DNA from: Bacillus sp. MM2020_4
Lineage (GTDB): Bacteria; Bacillota; Bacilli; Bacillales; Cytobacillaceae
DNA length: 58,864 nucleotides
Direction of reading: 5' to 3'
Assembly: GCF_011250555.1 (NCBI RefSeq)
Contig: NZ_JAANMZ010000028.1
Span: forward strand, 1-58,864
Shown here: positions 10,677-19,540 of the stretch, piece after piece
How positions within the stretch are numbered: position 1 is the first letter of the stretch
Layout: each line of letters opens with the position of its first letter
The notes under the pieces: model-generated
Told to the model about the DNA's origin: nothing
Seen by the model: only the letters and a program-made list of their open reading frames with translations
Database searches by the model: none
Made by a program: the position numbers and the translations under genes

Positions 10677-11447
10677 ATGTTATTCGACACACATGTCCAT
10701 TTAAACGATGAACAATTTAACGAAGATTTAGAAGAGGTCATTTTAAGGGCACAAAATGAAGGTGTTGCCAATATGGTTGTCGTTGGATTTGATCGTCCCA
10801 CGATCCAAAGAGCGATGGAGCTTACGGAAAAATATGCGTTTATTTATGCCTGTGTTGGCTGGCATCCAGTTGATGCCATTGATATGACGGATGAAGATTT
10901 AGTATGGATTGAGGAACTCGCATCACATCCAAAGGTAGTGGCCATCGGTGAAATGGGCCTGGATTATCATTGGGACAAGTCTCCAAAAGAAATCCAAAAG
11001 GAGGTTTTCCGCAGACAAATCAGACTGGCTAAAAAAGTAAAGCTACCAATTGTGATTCATAACCGTGAGGCAACAGCAGATATCATGGAAATCTTAGAGG
11101 ACGAGGGGGCGGCGGAGGTAGGCGGCATTATGCATTGCTTTAGCGGCAGCCCTGAAATAGCAAGGAAATGTGTGGAGATGAACTTTTATATTTCTCTTGG
11201 CGGCCCTGTTACCTTTAAAAATGCAAAAAAGCCAAAGGAAGTAGCGGCAGAAATTCCATTAGATAAACTGTTAATTGAAACGGATTGCCCGTACTTAGCC
11301 CCCCACCCATACCGTGGAAAACGAAATGAACCCGGGTATGTAAAATTAGTTGCTGAGGAAATTGCCGAAATAAAAGGATTGACATTTGCGGAAGTAGCGG
11401 AGGCAACGACACGAAATGCTAAAAAATGTTTCGCCATAAACTGCTAA
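10677..11447 (+). CDS. tatD: TatD-family metal-dependent DNase
   Basis: A TIM-barrel metal-dependent hydrolase of 256 residues (YabD in B. subtilis). Landmarks are the metal site DTHVHL (4-9), the GEMGLDYHW strand with its glutamate, the PIVIHNREA histidine, MHCFSGS, and LIETDCPYLAPHPYRGKRNEP near the C-terminus with the catalytic aspartate. Members act as 3'-5' exonucleases or D-aminoacyl-tRNA deacylases; which applies here cannot be told from sequence. GAGGG lies 12 bases before the ATG, a rather long gap. The nearest upstream element is parS. Confidence 0.92.
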   Translation: MLFDTHVHLNDEQFNEDLEEVILRAQNEGVANMVVVGFDRPTIQRAMELTEKYAFIYACVGWHPVDAIDMTDEDLVWIEELASHPKVVAIGEMGLDYHWDKSPKEIQKEVFRRQIRLAKKVKLPIVIHNREATADIMEILEDEGAAEVGGIMHCFSGSPEIARKCVEMNFYISLGGPVTFKNAKKPKEVAAEIPLDKLLIETDCPYLAPHPYRGKRNEPGYVKLVAEEIAEIKGLTFAEVAEATTRNAKKCFAINC

Positions 11448-11553
11448 AGGATTTTGTCGAAGACACAAGAAGCTTGTCCAAATCTTTTCAGATAACAAAA
11501 AGTTCTACACGTCTCCTTTTCAACATAGGATAACCATGTCGATAAGTTTTTCT

Positions 11554-11581
11554 TTGCAAAATTTCTAGGTTTGTGCATAAT
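11554..11581 (+). promoter_or_regulatory. Candidate yabE promoter
   Basis: TTGCAA (11554-11559), 16 bases, CATAAT (11576-11581), start near 11588. A TGTCGAA Spo0A-box sequence lies upstream at 11455-11461. Confidence 0.45.
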
Positions 11582-11679
11582 TAGAAATACCTTTACAGGG
11601 TATGCAAGGATTGACAGCCGACAGCATGGTACTAAATCTCTCTCTAGAAAAGGAGGCGTTTTTCATCGTATTCAAACAC

Positions 11680-12861
11680 ATGAAAAACCTGGTTTCCGAG
11701 TCTTTGAGCAGAAGGGCATTGACCATTGCTTTTGCTAGTTTTGTAGTTTTGCTAACAGCTCTAGGCGTTCTTTTATTTGAAGGATCAAAGAACACAGTGG
11801 CGATTACACTTAATGGCAAGCCTGAGGTCGTAAAAACGCATGCAGATACCATCAAGGAACTATTAGATGATCTGGATGTGCCCATCCGCTCACAAGATCA
11901 CTTGTCTCCAAAGGCAGATACGAAGGTGAAGGATCACCTTAAAGTTGTTTGGAAGCAGGCAAACAAGGTTCACATTGTAAAGAACAACGAGAAAAAAACG
12001 ATCTGGACGACAGCCGGAACAGTGGCTGAGCTTTTAAAGGAGCAGAAAATTGTATTAAAGGAACAGGATGAAATTACACCAAGACCACAAACGGCAATCA
12101 AAAATAAGATGAATATTGAAATAGATCCCGCATTTCATCTTACATATGTGGACGGAGGCAAGGAGCAACAAGTGTGGACCACTTCGGCTACGGTCGCTGA
12201 CTTTTTAACACAGCAGGGCATCAAACTAAATGAATTAGACCGAGTTGAACCATCATTAACAGAAGCCGTTCCAGAGAATGGTGTTGTTAACGTCATTCGC
12301 GTAGAAAAAGTCACCGATGTAGTGGAAGAACCAGTTCAATTTGCCGTGGTAACAAAAAAGGATGAAAGTTTAGAAAAAGGGAAAGAGAAAATTGTCACCC
12401 CCGGCAAGCATGGCAGGGTATCTAAAGAATATGAAGTCATGCTTGAAAATGGCAAGGAAATATCAAGAAAATTGCTCAATGAGCAAAGTATTACGGCAAA
12501 ACAAGATAAAGTTGTGGCTGTCGGAACGAAGGAATTAGCGATGCAGGTTTCACGTGGTGCAGAGGAAACAGGAACAGAGTTTTACGTCACGGCAACTGCC
12601 TATACAGCGTATTGCAACGGTTGTTCTGGTCATACGGCAACGGGTCTTAATCTCCGCTCAAATCCGAATATGAAAGTCATAGCGGTTGACCCAAGAGTGA
12701 TCCCTCTTGGAACAAAGGTGTATGTGGAAGGCTATGGCTATGCTGTAGCTGCCGACACAGGCGGAGCGATTAAAGGGTATATCATTGATTTATTGATGCC
12801 TTCCAATGCGGAAGCATACCGCTGGGGACGGAAGAAAGTAAAGATAAAAATCTTGCAATAA
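11680..12861 (+). CDS. yabE: YabE-like cell-wall protein: DUF348 repeats, G5 and 3D domains
   Basis: A secreted or anchored cell-wall protein, 393 residues from ATG 11680. A transmembrane or signal segment (RALTIAFASFVVLLTALGVL) comes first, then three DUF348 repeats with the VAITLNGKPEVVKTHADTIKEL pattern, a G5 domain, and a C-terminal 3D domain with conserved aspartates (AVDPRVIPLG, AADTGGAI, IIDLLM). The 3D fold resembles lytic transglycosylases such as MltA, so a peptidoglycan-cleaving role like that of the Rpf family is likely. The start is uncertain: a strong GGAGG at 11652-11656 is 8 bases before an in-frame ATC (11665) but 23 before the ATG. Confidence 0.88.
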   Translation: MKNLVSESLSRRALTIAFASFVVLLTALGVLLFEGSKNTVAITLNGKPEVVKTHADTIKELLDDLDVPIRSQDHLSPKADTKVKDHLKVVWKQANKVHIVKNNEKKTIWTTAGTVAELLKEQKIVLKEQDEITPRPQTAIKNKMNIEIDPAFHLTYVDGGKEQQVWTTSATVADFLTQQGIKLNELDRVEPSLTEAVPENGVVNVIRVEKVTDVVEEPVQFAVVTKKDESLEKGKEKIVTPGKHGRVSKEYEVMLENGKEISRKLLNEQSITAKQDKVVAVGTKELAMQVSRGAEETGTEFYVTATAYTAYCNGCSGHTATGLNLRSNPNMKVIAVDPRVIPLGTKVYVEGYGYAVAADTGGAIKGYIIDLLMPSNAEAYRWGRKKVKIKILQ

Positions 12862-12871
12862 TTCATGTAAG

Positions 12872-12908
12872 TGCAGAGGGATATTTCCTCTGCATTTTGC
12901 TTTTTTTA
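12872..12908 (+). terminator. yabE terminator
   Basis: GCAGAGG (12872-12878) pairs with CCTCTGC (12887-12893), followed by a T-rich tract. Confidence 0.85.
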
Positions 12909-12990
12909 AGATTTTCTTTATACTTACTATCGAAACATCATTTGTTTTTCTTTAAAAATAAGAAGGTATAAATCTCGGCTTTGAGAATTG

Positions 12991-13138
12991 TCCAGCTCCA
13001 GCACCCTAGCGGCTAGTGTCCTTCGCCCTCCGCCCTACGATAAGTCAACATCGATTCGCCTCCGGCTCATCGTGTTTCCTTTATCTCAGTTGGAGCGCTC
13101 CAGGCCATACGCCGCTGAACAGGGCGCTTCCGCTTTTC
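12991..13138 (+). repeat. Intergenic hairpin-ended repeat, long copy A
   Basis: About 148 bp, nearly identical to 40941-41087. The ends are inverted and complementary: CAGCACCCTAGCGGC near the left end pairs with GCCGCTGAACAGGGCGCT near the right, so the element folds into one long hairpin. It ends in CGCTTCCGCTTTTC. It carries no open frame and lies between yabE and rnmV. Confidence 0.88.
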
Positions 13139-13246
13139 TTTACATTGTATGAATTCATTTAATAATATAGACGATGGACATTACAAAAATGTTTCAGTTA
13201 TTTTTCATTTTTTACTACTTTTATTACGGAGGATTTCAGTTTTAAT

Positions 13247-14675
<1,429 letters not shown>

Positions 14676-14678
<3 letters not shown>

Positions 14679-14703
14679 ACCCCTTTTTAGGGTCTATTTT
14701 TTG
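14676..14703 (+). terminator. rsmA terminator
   Basis: TAGACCC (14676-14682) pairs with GGGTCTA (14690-14696) and is followed by T-rich sequence. The stem includes the rsmA stop codon. Confidence 0.85.
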
Positions 14704-14745
14704 TCTTTCTCCAGCACCGAACAAGGCAATGGAGCTTTTTTTATT

Positions 14746-14774
14746 CACATGGACACCTCTGTTTGCATAGCCTA
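14746..14774 (+). promoter_or_regulatory. sigma-K promoter of yabG
   Basis: CACA (14746-14749) fits the sigma-K -35 mACm, then 16 bases, then CATAGCCTA (14766-14774), an exact match to the -10 CATANNNTA. The predicted start is near 14781, 49 bases before the chosen GTG. Confidence 0.75.
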
Positions 14775-14829
14775 TGAGGGAAATCCTAAACAAAAGGCCT
14801 CATTTGCTGGTCTTATGGGAGTGACGGCA

Positions 14830-15714
14830 GTGGGAATTAAAATAAATGATATTGTCGGAAGAAAATCATATAATTGTGACCTTCTCTTTCGTGTGATCGA
14901 TATGCGGCAAATTAATAACAAGAAATTTGCTATTCTTTATGGGGAGGATTTTCGACTTGTTGCTGATGCACCTTACACTGATTTGGTGGTAGTGAACCAA
15001 CATGAACGGGTAAAACTAAGCCAAGAGTATAGAACACTAGAAGAACAATCGTTGCGGCTCTTTACCCAGGATGTTGATTTGTTAAAATCCAGACAGGAAT
15101 ATGAAGCAACGGGCGGCTATGTAAAACCGAGCAACTACTTTCAAATCCCAGGGAGGGTGCTCCATTTAGATGGTGACCCGGCCTATTTGAAGAAATGTAT
15201 GACATTATATGAAAAAATCGGGATACCGGTTTTAGGAATTCATTGCAACGAAAAGGAGATGCCGGATAAAATTGCTGGATTGATTGACCTCTATCGTCCG
15301 GATATTCTTGTCATTACCGGGCATGATGCCTATTCAAAGGCAAAGGGGAAGATGACGGATATTAATGCGTACCGTCATTCTAAACATTTCGTTCTTACCG
15401 TCAGAGAGGCACGAAAGAAAATTCCTCATTTAGATCAACTGGTCATCTTTGCCGGGGCCTGCCAATCCCATTTTGAATCACTCATTCATGCAGGGGCAAA
15501 TTTCGCCAGTTCTCCTTCAAGGATCAATATTCATGCACTAGACCCAGTCTATATTGTCGCAAAAATAAGCTTTACCCCGTTTATGGAAAGAATTAACGTT
15601 TGGGATGTACTAAGGAATACATTAACAGGGGAGAAGGGCCTTGGAGGCATTGAAACAAGAGGTGTGTTACGAACAGGAATGCCTTACAAGCCAGTACAAG
15701 ATGAAGAAGAATAA
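14830..15714 (+). CDS. yabG: Sporulation-specific coat protease YabG
   Basis: YabG is a mother-cell protease that trims spore coat proteins before transglutaminase cross-linking. The 294 residues begin MGIKINDIVGRKSYNCD, and the C-terminal half is very conserved, with LVITGHDAYSKAKG, IFAGACQSHFESLIHAGANFASSPSR and a GGIETRGVLRTGMPY end. The histidine and cysteine in these motifs are likely catalytic. GTG 14830 is chosen because GGGAG lies 8 bases upstream and the start matches relatives; the frame is open back to 14701, before the sigma-K promoter. The stop codon lies inside the terminator stem. Confidence 0.94.
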   Translation: MGIKINDIVGRKSYNCDLLFRVIDMRQINNKKFAILYGEDFRLVADAPYTDLVVVNQHERVKLSQEYRTLEEQSLRLFTQDVDLLKSRQEYEATGGYVKPSNYFQIPGRVLHLDGDPAYLKKCMTLYEKIGIPVLGIHCNEKEMPDKIAGLIDLYRPDILVITGHDAYSKAKGKMTDINAYRHSKHFVLTVREARKKIPHLDQLVIFAGACQSHFESLIHAGANFASSPSRINIHALDPVYIVAKISFTPFMERINVWDVLRNTLTGEKGLGGIETRGVLRTGMPYKPVQDEEE

Positions 15715-15746
15715 GCCTGCGCATTTTCGGTCGGCTTATTTTTTTT
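15710..15746 (+). terminator. yabG terminator
   Basis: AATAAGCC (15710-15717) pairs with GGCTTATT (15733-15740), followed by T residues. The stem contains the yabG stop codon. Confidence 0.85.
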
Positions 15747-15825
15747 GATACGATACATATTCTGCCACTAACAAGGTAAGGCTAAGAAATGTTGAAAATT
15801 AGAAGAAAAAGTAGAATAAAAATTA

Positions 15826-15855
15826 TTGACAAACTTTTTGTCGGACTGATATAAT
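15826..15855 (+). promoter_or_regulatory. Strong veg promoter
   Basis: TTGACA (15826-15831), 18 bases, TATAAT (15850-15855). Both hexamers are perfect consensus, as expected for veg, one of the strongest vegetative promoters of B. subtilis. The upstream sequence is A-rich. Confidence 0.92.
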
Positions 15856-15918
15856 TTATATTTTTGTTTGACAAAAACTATGTCAGTGTGTTACACTTTA
15901 CACAGTGAGGTGGATTGA

Positions 15919-16182
15919 ATGCCGAAAACCTTAGCCGATATCAAAAAGGCTCTTGACACAAATTTAGGGAAAAGATTACTGCTAAAAGCAAACGGAGGAC
16001 GCAGGAAAACAATTGAACGTTCTGGTGTTTTAGCTGAAACTTACCCATCTGTTTTTGTTATTGAATTAGATCAAGACGAAAATTCATTCGAGCGTGTTTC
16101 TTACAGCTATGCGGATGTGTTAACAGAAACAGTACAAATTACTTTCTACGATGATGCAGCAGGACATGTAGCTTTAAGCTAG
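15919..16182 (+). CDS. veg: Veg protein, biofilm-associated
   Basis: A small abundant protein of 87 residues, all of it one Veg/DUF1021 domain: [36 protein letters not shown], and a C-terminal strand segment VQITFYDD. In B. subtilis Veg stimulates biofilm gene expression by interfering with SinR and affects spore germination or outgrowth. The biochemical activity is unknown. GTGAGGTGG lies about 8 bases before the ATG. It has its own consensus promoter and terminator. Confidence 0.96.
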   Translation: MPKTLADIKKALDTNLGKRLLLKANGGRRKTIERSGVLAETYPSVFVIELDQDENSFERVSYSYADVLTETVQITFYDDAAGHVALS

Positions 16183-16199
16183 AATATAAGCAATGGATG

Positions 16200-16226
16200 G
16201 CAGTAAACAAAGGTTTGCTGCTTTTT
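16200..16226 (+). terminator. veg terminator
   Basis: GCAGTAAAC (16200-16208) pairs with GTTTGCTGC (16213-16221) with one G-T pair, then five T. Confidence 0.8.
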
Positions 16227-16250
16227 GCTGTTTACAGAATCATTTGGTTA

Positions 16251-16279
16251 TCATGAAAATCCACGATTACCCCATACTA
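16251..16279 (+). promoter_or_regulatory. sigma-G promoter of sspF
   Basis: TCATG (16251-16255), 17 bases, CATACTA (16273-16279). The -10 matches the sigma-G consensus CATNHTA and the -35 matches GHATR at four of five positions. Confidence 0.62.
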
Positions 16280-16310
16280 AGAACACTGTGGTACGAAAGG
16301 GGTTGTTTAG

Positions 16311-16496
16311 ATGGGCAGAAGAAAAGGAATTATGTCCGAAGGCTTTAAAGAGGAACTTGCAAAAGAACTTGGGTTTTATGATGTCGTTCAAAAAGAGGGA
16401 TGGGGCGGCATCAAGGCAAGGGATGCGGGAAACATGGTGAAACGGGCCGTTGAGCTTGCTCAAGAACAGCTGATTCATCGGGGACCGAAGTCTTAA
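16311..16496 (+). CDS. sspF: Small acid-soluble spore protein SspF
   Basis: A 61-residue alpha/beta-type SASP. Such proteins coat spore DNA and protect it from damage. It contains [24 protein letters not shown], then the helix [20 protein letters not shown], which corresponds to the DNA-binding second helix of the family. AAAGGGG precedes the ATG. The gene is monocistronic, with its own sigma-G promoter and terminator, between veg and ispE as in B. subtilis. Confidence 0.94.
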   Translation: MGRRKGIMSEGFKEELAKELGFYDVVQKEGWGGIKARDAGNMVKRAVELAQEQLIHRGPKS

Positions 16497-16525
16497 CTCT
16501 AGCTGCAGGTGCCTTTCGCTTTTTT
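16497..16525 (+). repeat. Short hairpin-repeat fragment
   Basis: CTCTAGCTGCAGGTGCC followed by TTTCGCTTTTTT begins and ends like the intergenic repeat at 27415-27534 with the middle missing. It lies immediately after the sspF stop codon. Confidence 0.5.
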
Positions 16526-16551
16526 GTTTAAACAAATCTTAACCACAGCAA

Positions 16552-16602
16552 GGCCGGTACCAGGAGGCAAAATGTCCTGTGCCGGTCTTTTTTTCTTTTT
16601 TT
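16552..16602 (+). terminator. sspF terminator
   Basis: GGCCGGTACCAGGA pairs imperfectly with TCCTGTGCCGGTC, followed by a long T-rich tract. Confidence 0.8.
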
Positions 16603-16687
16603 GTGTCTGTTTTCTATAAAAAAGTCATGATAAAATATTTTATTTGACAAGATTTATCATATCTCACGTCTTACATTTATCATTTTG

Positions 16688-16696
16688 TGGTAAAAT
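16688..16696 (+). promoter_or_regulatory. Candidate ispE promoter (extended -10)
   Basis: TGGTAAAAT is a TGn-extended -10 lying between the arms of CATTTTG (16681-16687) and CAAAATG (16701-16707). No good -35 is found at 17 bases. Confidence 0.42.
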
Positions 16697-16746
16697 AGGA
16701 CAAAATGTGGATTTCGGAATGGATTATACAGAAGTAGGTGGAAGTA

Positions 16747-17616
16747 GTGAAGTTGTTAGTCAAAGCACCGGCTAAAATAAACTTAGCATTAGATGTGTTA
16801 CATAAACGCTCCGATGGTTATCATGAGGTGGAAATGATTATGACCACCATTGATTTAGCAGATCGAGTAGAATTAACTTTATTAAATCAAGATAAAATAC
16901 ATATTCTTTCCCATAATCGATATGTTCCAGATGACCAGCGGAACCTTGCCTTTCAAGCAGCGCAGTTGTTGAAGGATCGATTTGATGTGAAAAAAGGTGT
17001 ACTAATCACAATTGAAAAGACCATTCCGGTTGCTGCTGGACTAGCTGGGGGCAGCAGTGATGCTGCTGCAACGTTAAGGGGCCTGAATAGGCTTTGGGAC
17101 CTTGGTTTAACCCTGGATGAATTAGCGGAGCTTGGGAGTGAGATTGGGTCGGATGTTTCCTTTTGTGTTTATGGAGGAACGGCATTAGCAACAGGAAGAG
17201 GGGAACTAATCACCGAGTTACCTGCACCACCTACCTGCTGGGTGATCCTTGCAAAGCCCTTCATTGGCGTATCAACAGCCGAGGTTTATCGCCGGCTTGA
17301 TGTAAATGAAACGAAGCACCCTGAAATTGGCGGCATGATTGAGGCAATCCACAATCATGATTATCAAGAGGTATGCAGCAAGGTTGGAAACGTTCTTGAG
17401 GATGTAACCTTACATCTACACCCAGAAGTGGCTCAAATAAAGGAGCAAATGAAGCGCTTTGGTGCTGATGCTGTTTTAATGAGCGGAAGCGGACCCACCG
17501 TGTTTGGAATTGTTCAGCATGATTCAAGAATGCACCGAATCTATAATGGATTAAGGGGTTTCTGTGATCAGGTTTTCGCCGTTCGCATGCTTGGAGAACG
17601 GCACTCACTTGATTAA
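16747..17616 (+). CDS. ispE: 4-diphosphocytidyl-2-C-methyl-D-erythritol kinase
   Basis: IspE phosphorylates CDP-methylerythritol in the MEP pathway to isoprenoids, needed for undecaprenyl carriers and quinones. It is a GHMP kinase of 289 residues: [25 protein letters not shown] at the N-terminus holds the catalytic lysine and substrate loop, [17 protein letters not shown] is the ATP loop, and [11 protein letters not shown] is the C-terminal motif 3. GTG 16747 is chosen because AGGTGG lies 6 bases upstream and the length equals the B. subtilis enzyme; GTG 16738 is the alternative. Confidence 0.96.
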   Translation: MKLLVKAPAKINLALDVLHKRSDGYHEVEMIMTTIDLADRVELTLLNQDKIHILSHNRYVPDDQRNLAFQAAQLLKDRFDVKKGVLITIEKTIPVAAGLAGGSSDAAATLRGLNRLWDLGLTLDELAELGSEIGSDVSFCVYGGTALATGRGELITELPAPPTCWVILAKPFIGVSTAEVYRRLDVNETKHPEIGGMIEAIHNHDYQEVCSKVGNVLEDVTLHLHPEVAQIKEQMKRFGADAVLMSGSGPTVFGIVQHDSRMHRIYNGLRGFCDQVFAVRMLGERHSLD

Positions 17617-17631
17617 GGGCGTACAATAATG

Positions 17632-17660
17632 ATATTCTTAACTAAGAATATTCGGTTTTT
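17632..17660 (+). promoter_or_regulatory. Inverted repeat and PurBox-like site upstream of purR
   Basis: ATATTCTTA (17632-17640) and TAAGAATAT (17643-17651) form a perfect 9-bp inverted repeat. Overlapping its right edge, AATATTCGGTTTTT (17647-17660) resembles a PurBox read on the other strand (central CCGAA flanked by A/T). Autoregulation by PurR is known in B. subtilis; the stem plus T-run could instead terminate ispE. Confidence 0.45.
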
Positions 17661-17671
17661 GGGGGTTTATT

Positions 17672-18499
17672 ATGAAATTTCGCCGCAGCGAACGTTTGAT
17701 AGATATGACAAATTATTTACTGGATCATCCACGTCAGCTTGTACCGCTCACCTTTTTTGCCGACCGATATTCGTCTGCTAAGTCTTCTATTAGTGAAGAT
17801 CTGGCGATTATCAAAGAGACGTTTGAGCAAAGAGGAATCGGGACGCTGCAAACAGTACCAGGGGCTGCCGGTGGAGTTAAATTTTTCGTAAAGGTAAGCC
17901 GCGAAGAAGTGGAGCCGTTTATAAATGAATTATGTCATTTAATTGGAGATTCGGAACGACTATTACCTGGAGGCTATTTATACTTAACTGATATTTTGGG
18001 AAATCCGCAGGTGGTGCAAAAGGCAGGCCGCATTATTGCCTCAGCCTATGCCGACGCTAAAATTGATGTAGTTATGACGGTGGCGACGAAAGGGATCCCC
18101 CTTGCCTATGCAGTCGCTAGTCAGTTAAATGCCCCGGTCGTGATTGTCCGTCGGGATAGTAAGGTAACAGAAGGTCCAACCGTAAGCATTAATTATGTTT
18201 CCGGGTCTGCTAAAAGAATCCAAACGATGGTGCTTTCAAAAAGAAGCATGAAGCAGGATTCGCGTGTCCTCATTGTCGACGACTTTATGAAGGCTGGCGG
18301 GACCGTCATGGGGATGATTAGCATGCTTGAAGAGTTTAATTCCCATCTAGCGGGCATTGCTGTATTAGTTGAGGCCGAAAAAATTCAAGAACGGTTAGTG
18401 GATGAATATTTATCCCTCGTCCAATTATCTAATGTTGATGAAAAGGAAAAAAAGATTAGTGTACATGAGGGAAACTATTTTAATATATGGAGGGGTTAA
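17672..18499 (+). CDS. purR: Purine operon repressor PurR
   Basis: PurR represses purine synthesis genes and is released from DNA by PRPP. The 275 residues have an N-terminal winged helix ([20 protein letters not shown] onward, to about 75) and a C-terminal phosphoribosyltransferase-like domain with the PRPP motif [13 protein letters not shown] near 200-212 and the [15 protein letters not shown] region. It lacks true transferase activity in B. subtilis. GGGGG precedes the ATG. ridA begins two bases after its stop and overlaps its reading region in another frame. Confidence 0.96.
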   Translation: MKFRRSERLIDMTNYLLDHPRQLVPLTFFADRYSSAKSSISEDLAIIKETFEQRGIGTLQTVPGAAGGVKFFVKVSREEVEPFINELCHLIGDSERLLPGGYLYLTDILGNPQVVQKAGRIIASAYADAKIDVVMTVATKGIPLAYAVASQLNAPVVIVRRDSKVTEGPTVSINYVSGSAKRIQTMVLSKRSMKQDSRVLIVDDFMKAGGTVMGMISMLEEFNSHLAGIAVLVEAEKIQERLVDEYLSLVQLSNVDEKEKKISVHEGNYFNIWRG

Positions 18500-18500
18500 C

Positions 18501-18875
18501 ATGAAAGTAGTTCAAACTAATGAAGCACCCGCAGCTATCGGGCCTTACTCACAAGGAATTGTTGTGAATAATCTGTTTTATAGTTCCGGTCAAATTCCAT
18601 TAACGGCTGAGGGGATAATGGTAACGGGTGATATAAAAGAGCAAACCCATCAGGTTTTTCGTAATTTACAGGCAGTATTAAATGAAGCTGGTGCATCGCT
18701 TGAAACCGTTGTAAAGGCCACCGTCTTTATTAAAAATATGGATGAATTTGCTGCGGTAAATGAAGTGTATGGTGAGTATTTCTCCACACATAAACCAGCT
18801 CGTTCCTGTGTAGAGGTTGCTCGTCTGCCAAAGGATGCCTTAGTTGAAATTGAAGTTGTTGCGCTCGTAAAGTAA
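18501..18875 (+). CDS. ridA: RidA-family reactive imine deaminase (YabJ)
   Basis: A 124-residue YjgF/YER057c/UK114 trimer subunit that hydrolyses reactive 2-aminoacrylate-type enamines. The motifs are GPYSQGIVV near 14-22, SSGQIPL, and the C-terminal [21 protein letters not shown] with the arginine that binds the carboxylate. In B. subtilis YabJ is also linked to purR function. ATG 18501 with GGAGGGG upstream is certain by homology; the frame is open farther upstream inside purR. It is co-transcribed with purR and has its own terminator. Confidence 0.96.
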   Translation: MKVVQTNEAPAAIGPYSQGIVVNNLFYSSGQIPLTAEGIMVTGDIKEQTHQVFRNLQAVLNEAGASLETVVKATVFIKNMDEFAAVNEVYGEYFSTHKPARSCVEVARLPKDALVEIEVVALVK

Positions 18876-18891
18876 ACGAGCGTTTTTTTTT
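18862..18891 (+). terminator. ridA terminator
   Basis: CGCTCGT (18862-18868) pairs with ACGAGCG (18876-18882), then a run of nine T. The stop codon lies in the loop. Confidence 0.88.
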
Positions 18892-18984
18892 GTCTTACTC
18901 CCAGCCTATCATATATATAAATGCCCATTTCTTACAAAAGTTCACTATTTTGCCCTAATTTTTCAAAAGAATTTTAAAATTTAA

Positions 18985-19013
18985 GAAGGAATTCAGAATT
19001 TATTGTTGAATTT
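18985..19013 (+). promoter_or_regulatory. sigma-H promoter of spoVG
   Basis: GAAGGAATT (18985-18993), 11 bases, GTTGAATTT (19005-19013) match the sigma-H consensus RNAGGAWWW and RNNGAATWW at every defined position. The AT-rich upstream sequence is where AbrB acts in B. subtilis. Confidence 0.88.
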
Positions 19014-19054
19014 TATTAACTAGCATTTTATTTTAACAAAAAGGGTGTGAGCAC

Positions 19055-19345
19055 ATGGAAGTAACTGACGTAAGATTACGCCGGGTTAACACGGACGGTC
19101 GAATGAGAGCGATTGCATCTATCACGTTGGACAATGAATTTGTTGTTCATGATATTCGTGTTATCGACGGAAATAACGGTTTATTTGTAGCTATGCCAAG
19201 TAAACGTACTCCAGATGGAGAATTTCGTGACATTGCGCATCCAATCAATTCGGGAACACGCGGTAAAATCCAAGAAGCGGTTTTGGCTGAGTACCACCGT
19301 TTAGGTGAAATGGAAGTAGAATTTGAAGAAGCCGGAGCTTCCTAA
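19055..19345 (+). CDS. spoVG: SpoVG, RNA/DNA-binding septation regulator
   Basis: A 96-residue dimeric nucleic-acid-binding protein. It begins [39 protein letters not shown], and [20 protein letters not shown] is the near-invariant segment of the family. In Bacillus it influences asymmetric septation and other stationary-phase outputs. AAAGGGTG precedes the ATG. It is one of the best conserved genes of the region and stands alone under a sigma-H promoter. Confidence 0.97.
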   Translation: MEVTDVRLRRVNTDGRMRAIASITLDNEFVVHDIRVIDGNNGLFVAMPSKRTPDGEFRDIAHPINSGTRGKIQEAVLAEYHRLGEMEVEFEEAGAS

Positions 19346-19359
19346 GGATTTTTACAACT

Positions 19360-19389
19360 AGGGCCTTTCTTCTGAGTAAGGCTCTTTTT
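19360..19389 (+). terminator. spoVG terminator
   Basis: AGGGCCTT (19360-19367) pairs with AAGGCTCT (19378-19385) with one G-T pair, followed by T. Confidence 0.75.
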
Positions 19390-19475
19390 ATTGTCTTAAG
19401 AAACTCCCACTATCCCCTACATCATTCCCCCTAATAAACTTAATATTACAAAATTAGACACTTTCCTTACACTTC

Positions 19476-19504
19476 TTGAAAAGCGAGCCCATTTACGTTA
19501 ATAT
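19476..19504 (+). promoter_or_regulatory. glmU promoter
   Basis: TTGAAA (19476-19481), 17 bases, TAATAT (19499-19504): a good sigma-A promoter 36 bases before the glmU ATG. Confidence 0.68.
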
Positions 19505-19540
19505 TTTTAATGGATAAAAAGGTAAATTGGAGGACTGTCC

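Noticed and set aside
11448..11601. Cyclic di-AMP riboswitch upstream of yabE
   Set aside because: Cell-wall hydrolase genes often carry one, but I could not find its conserved core segments in this short interval.
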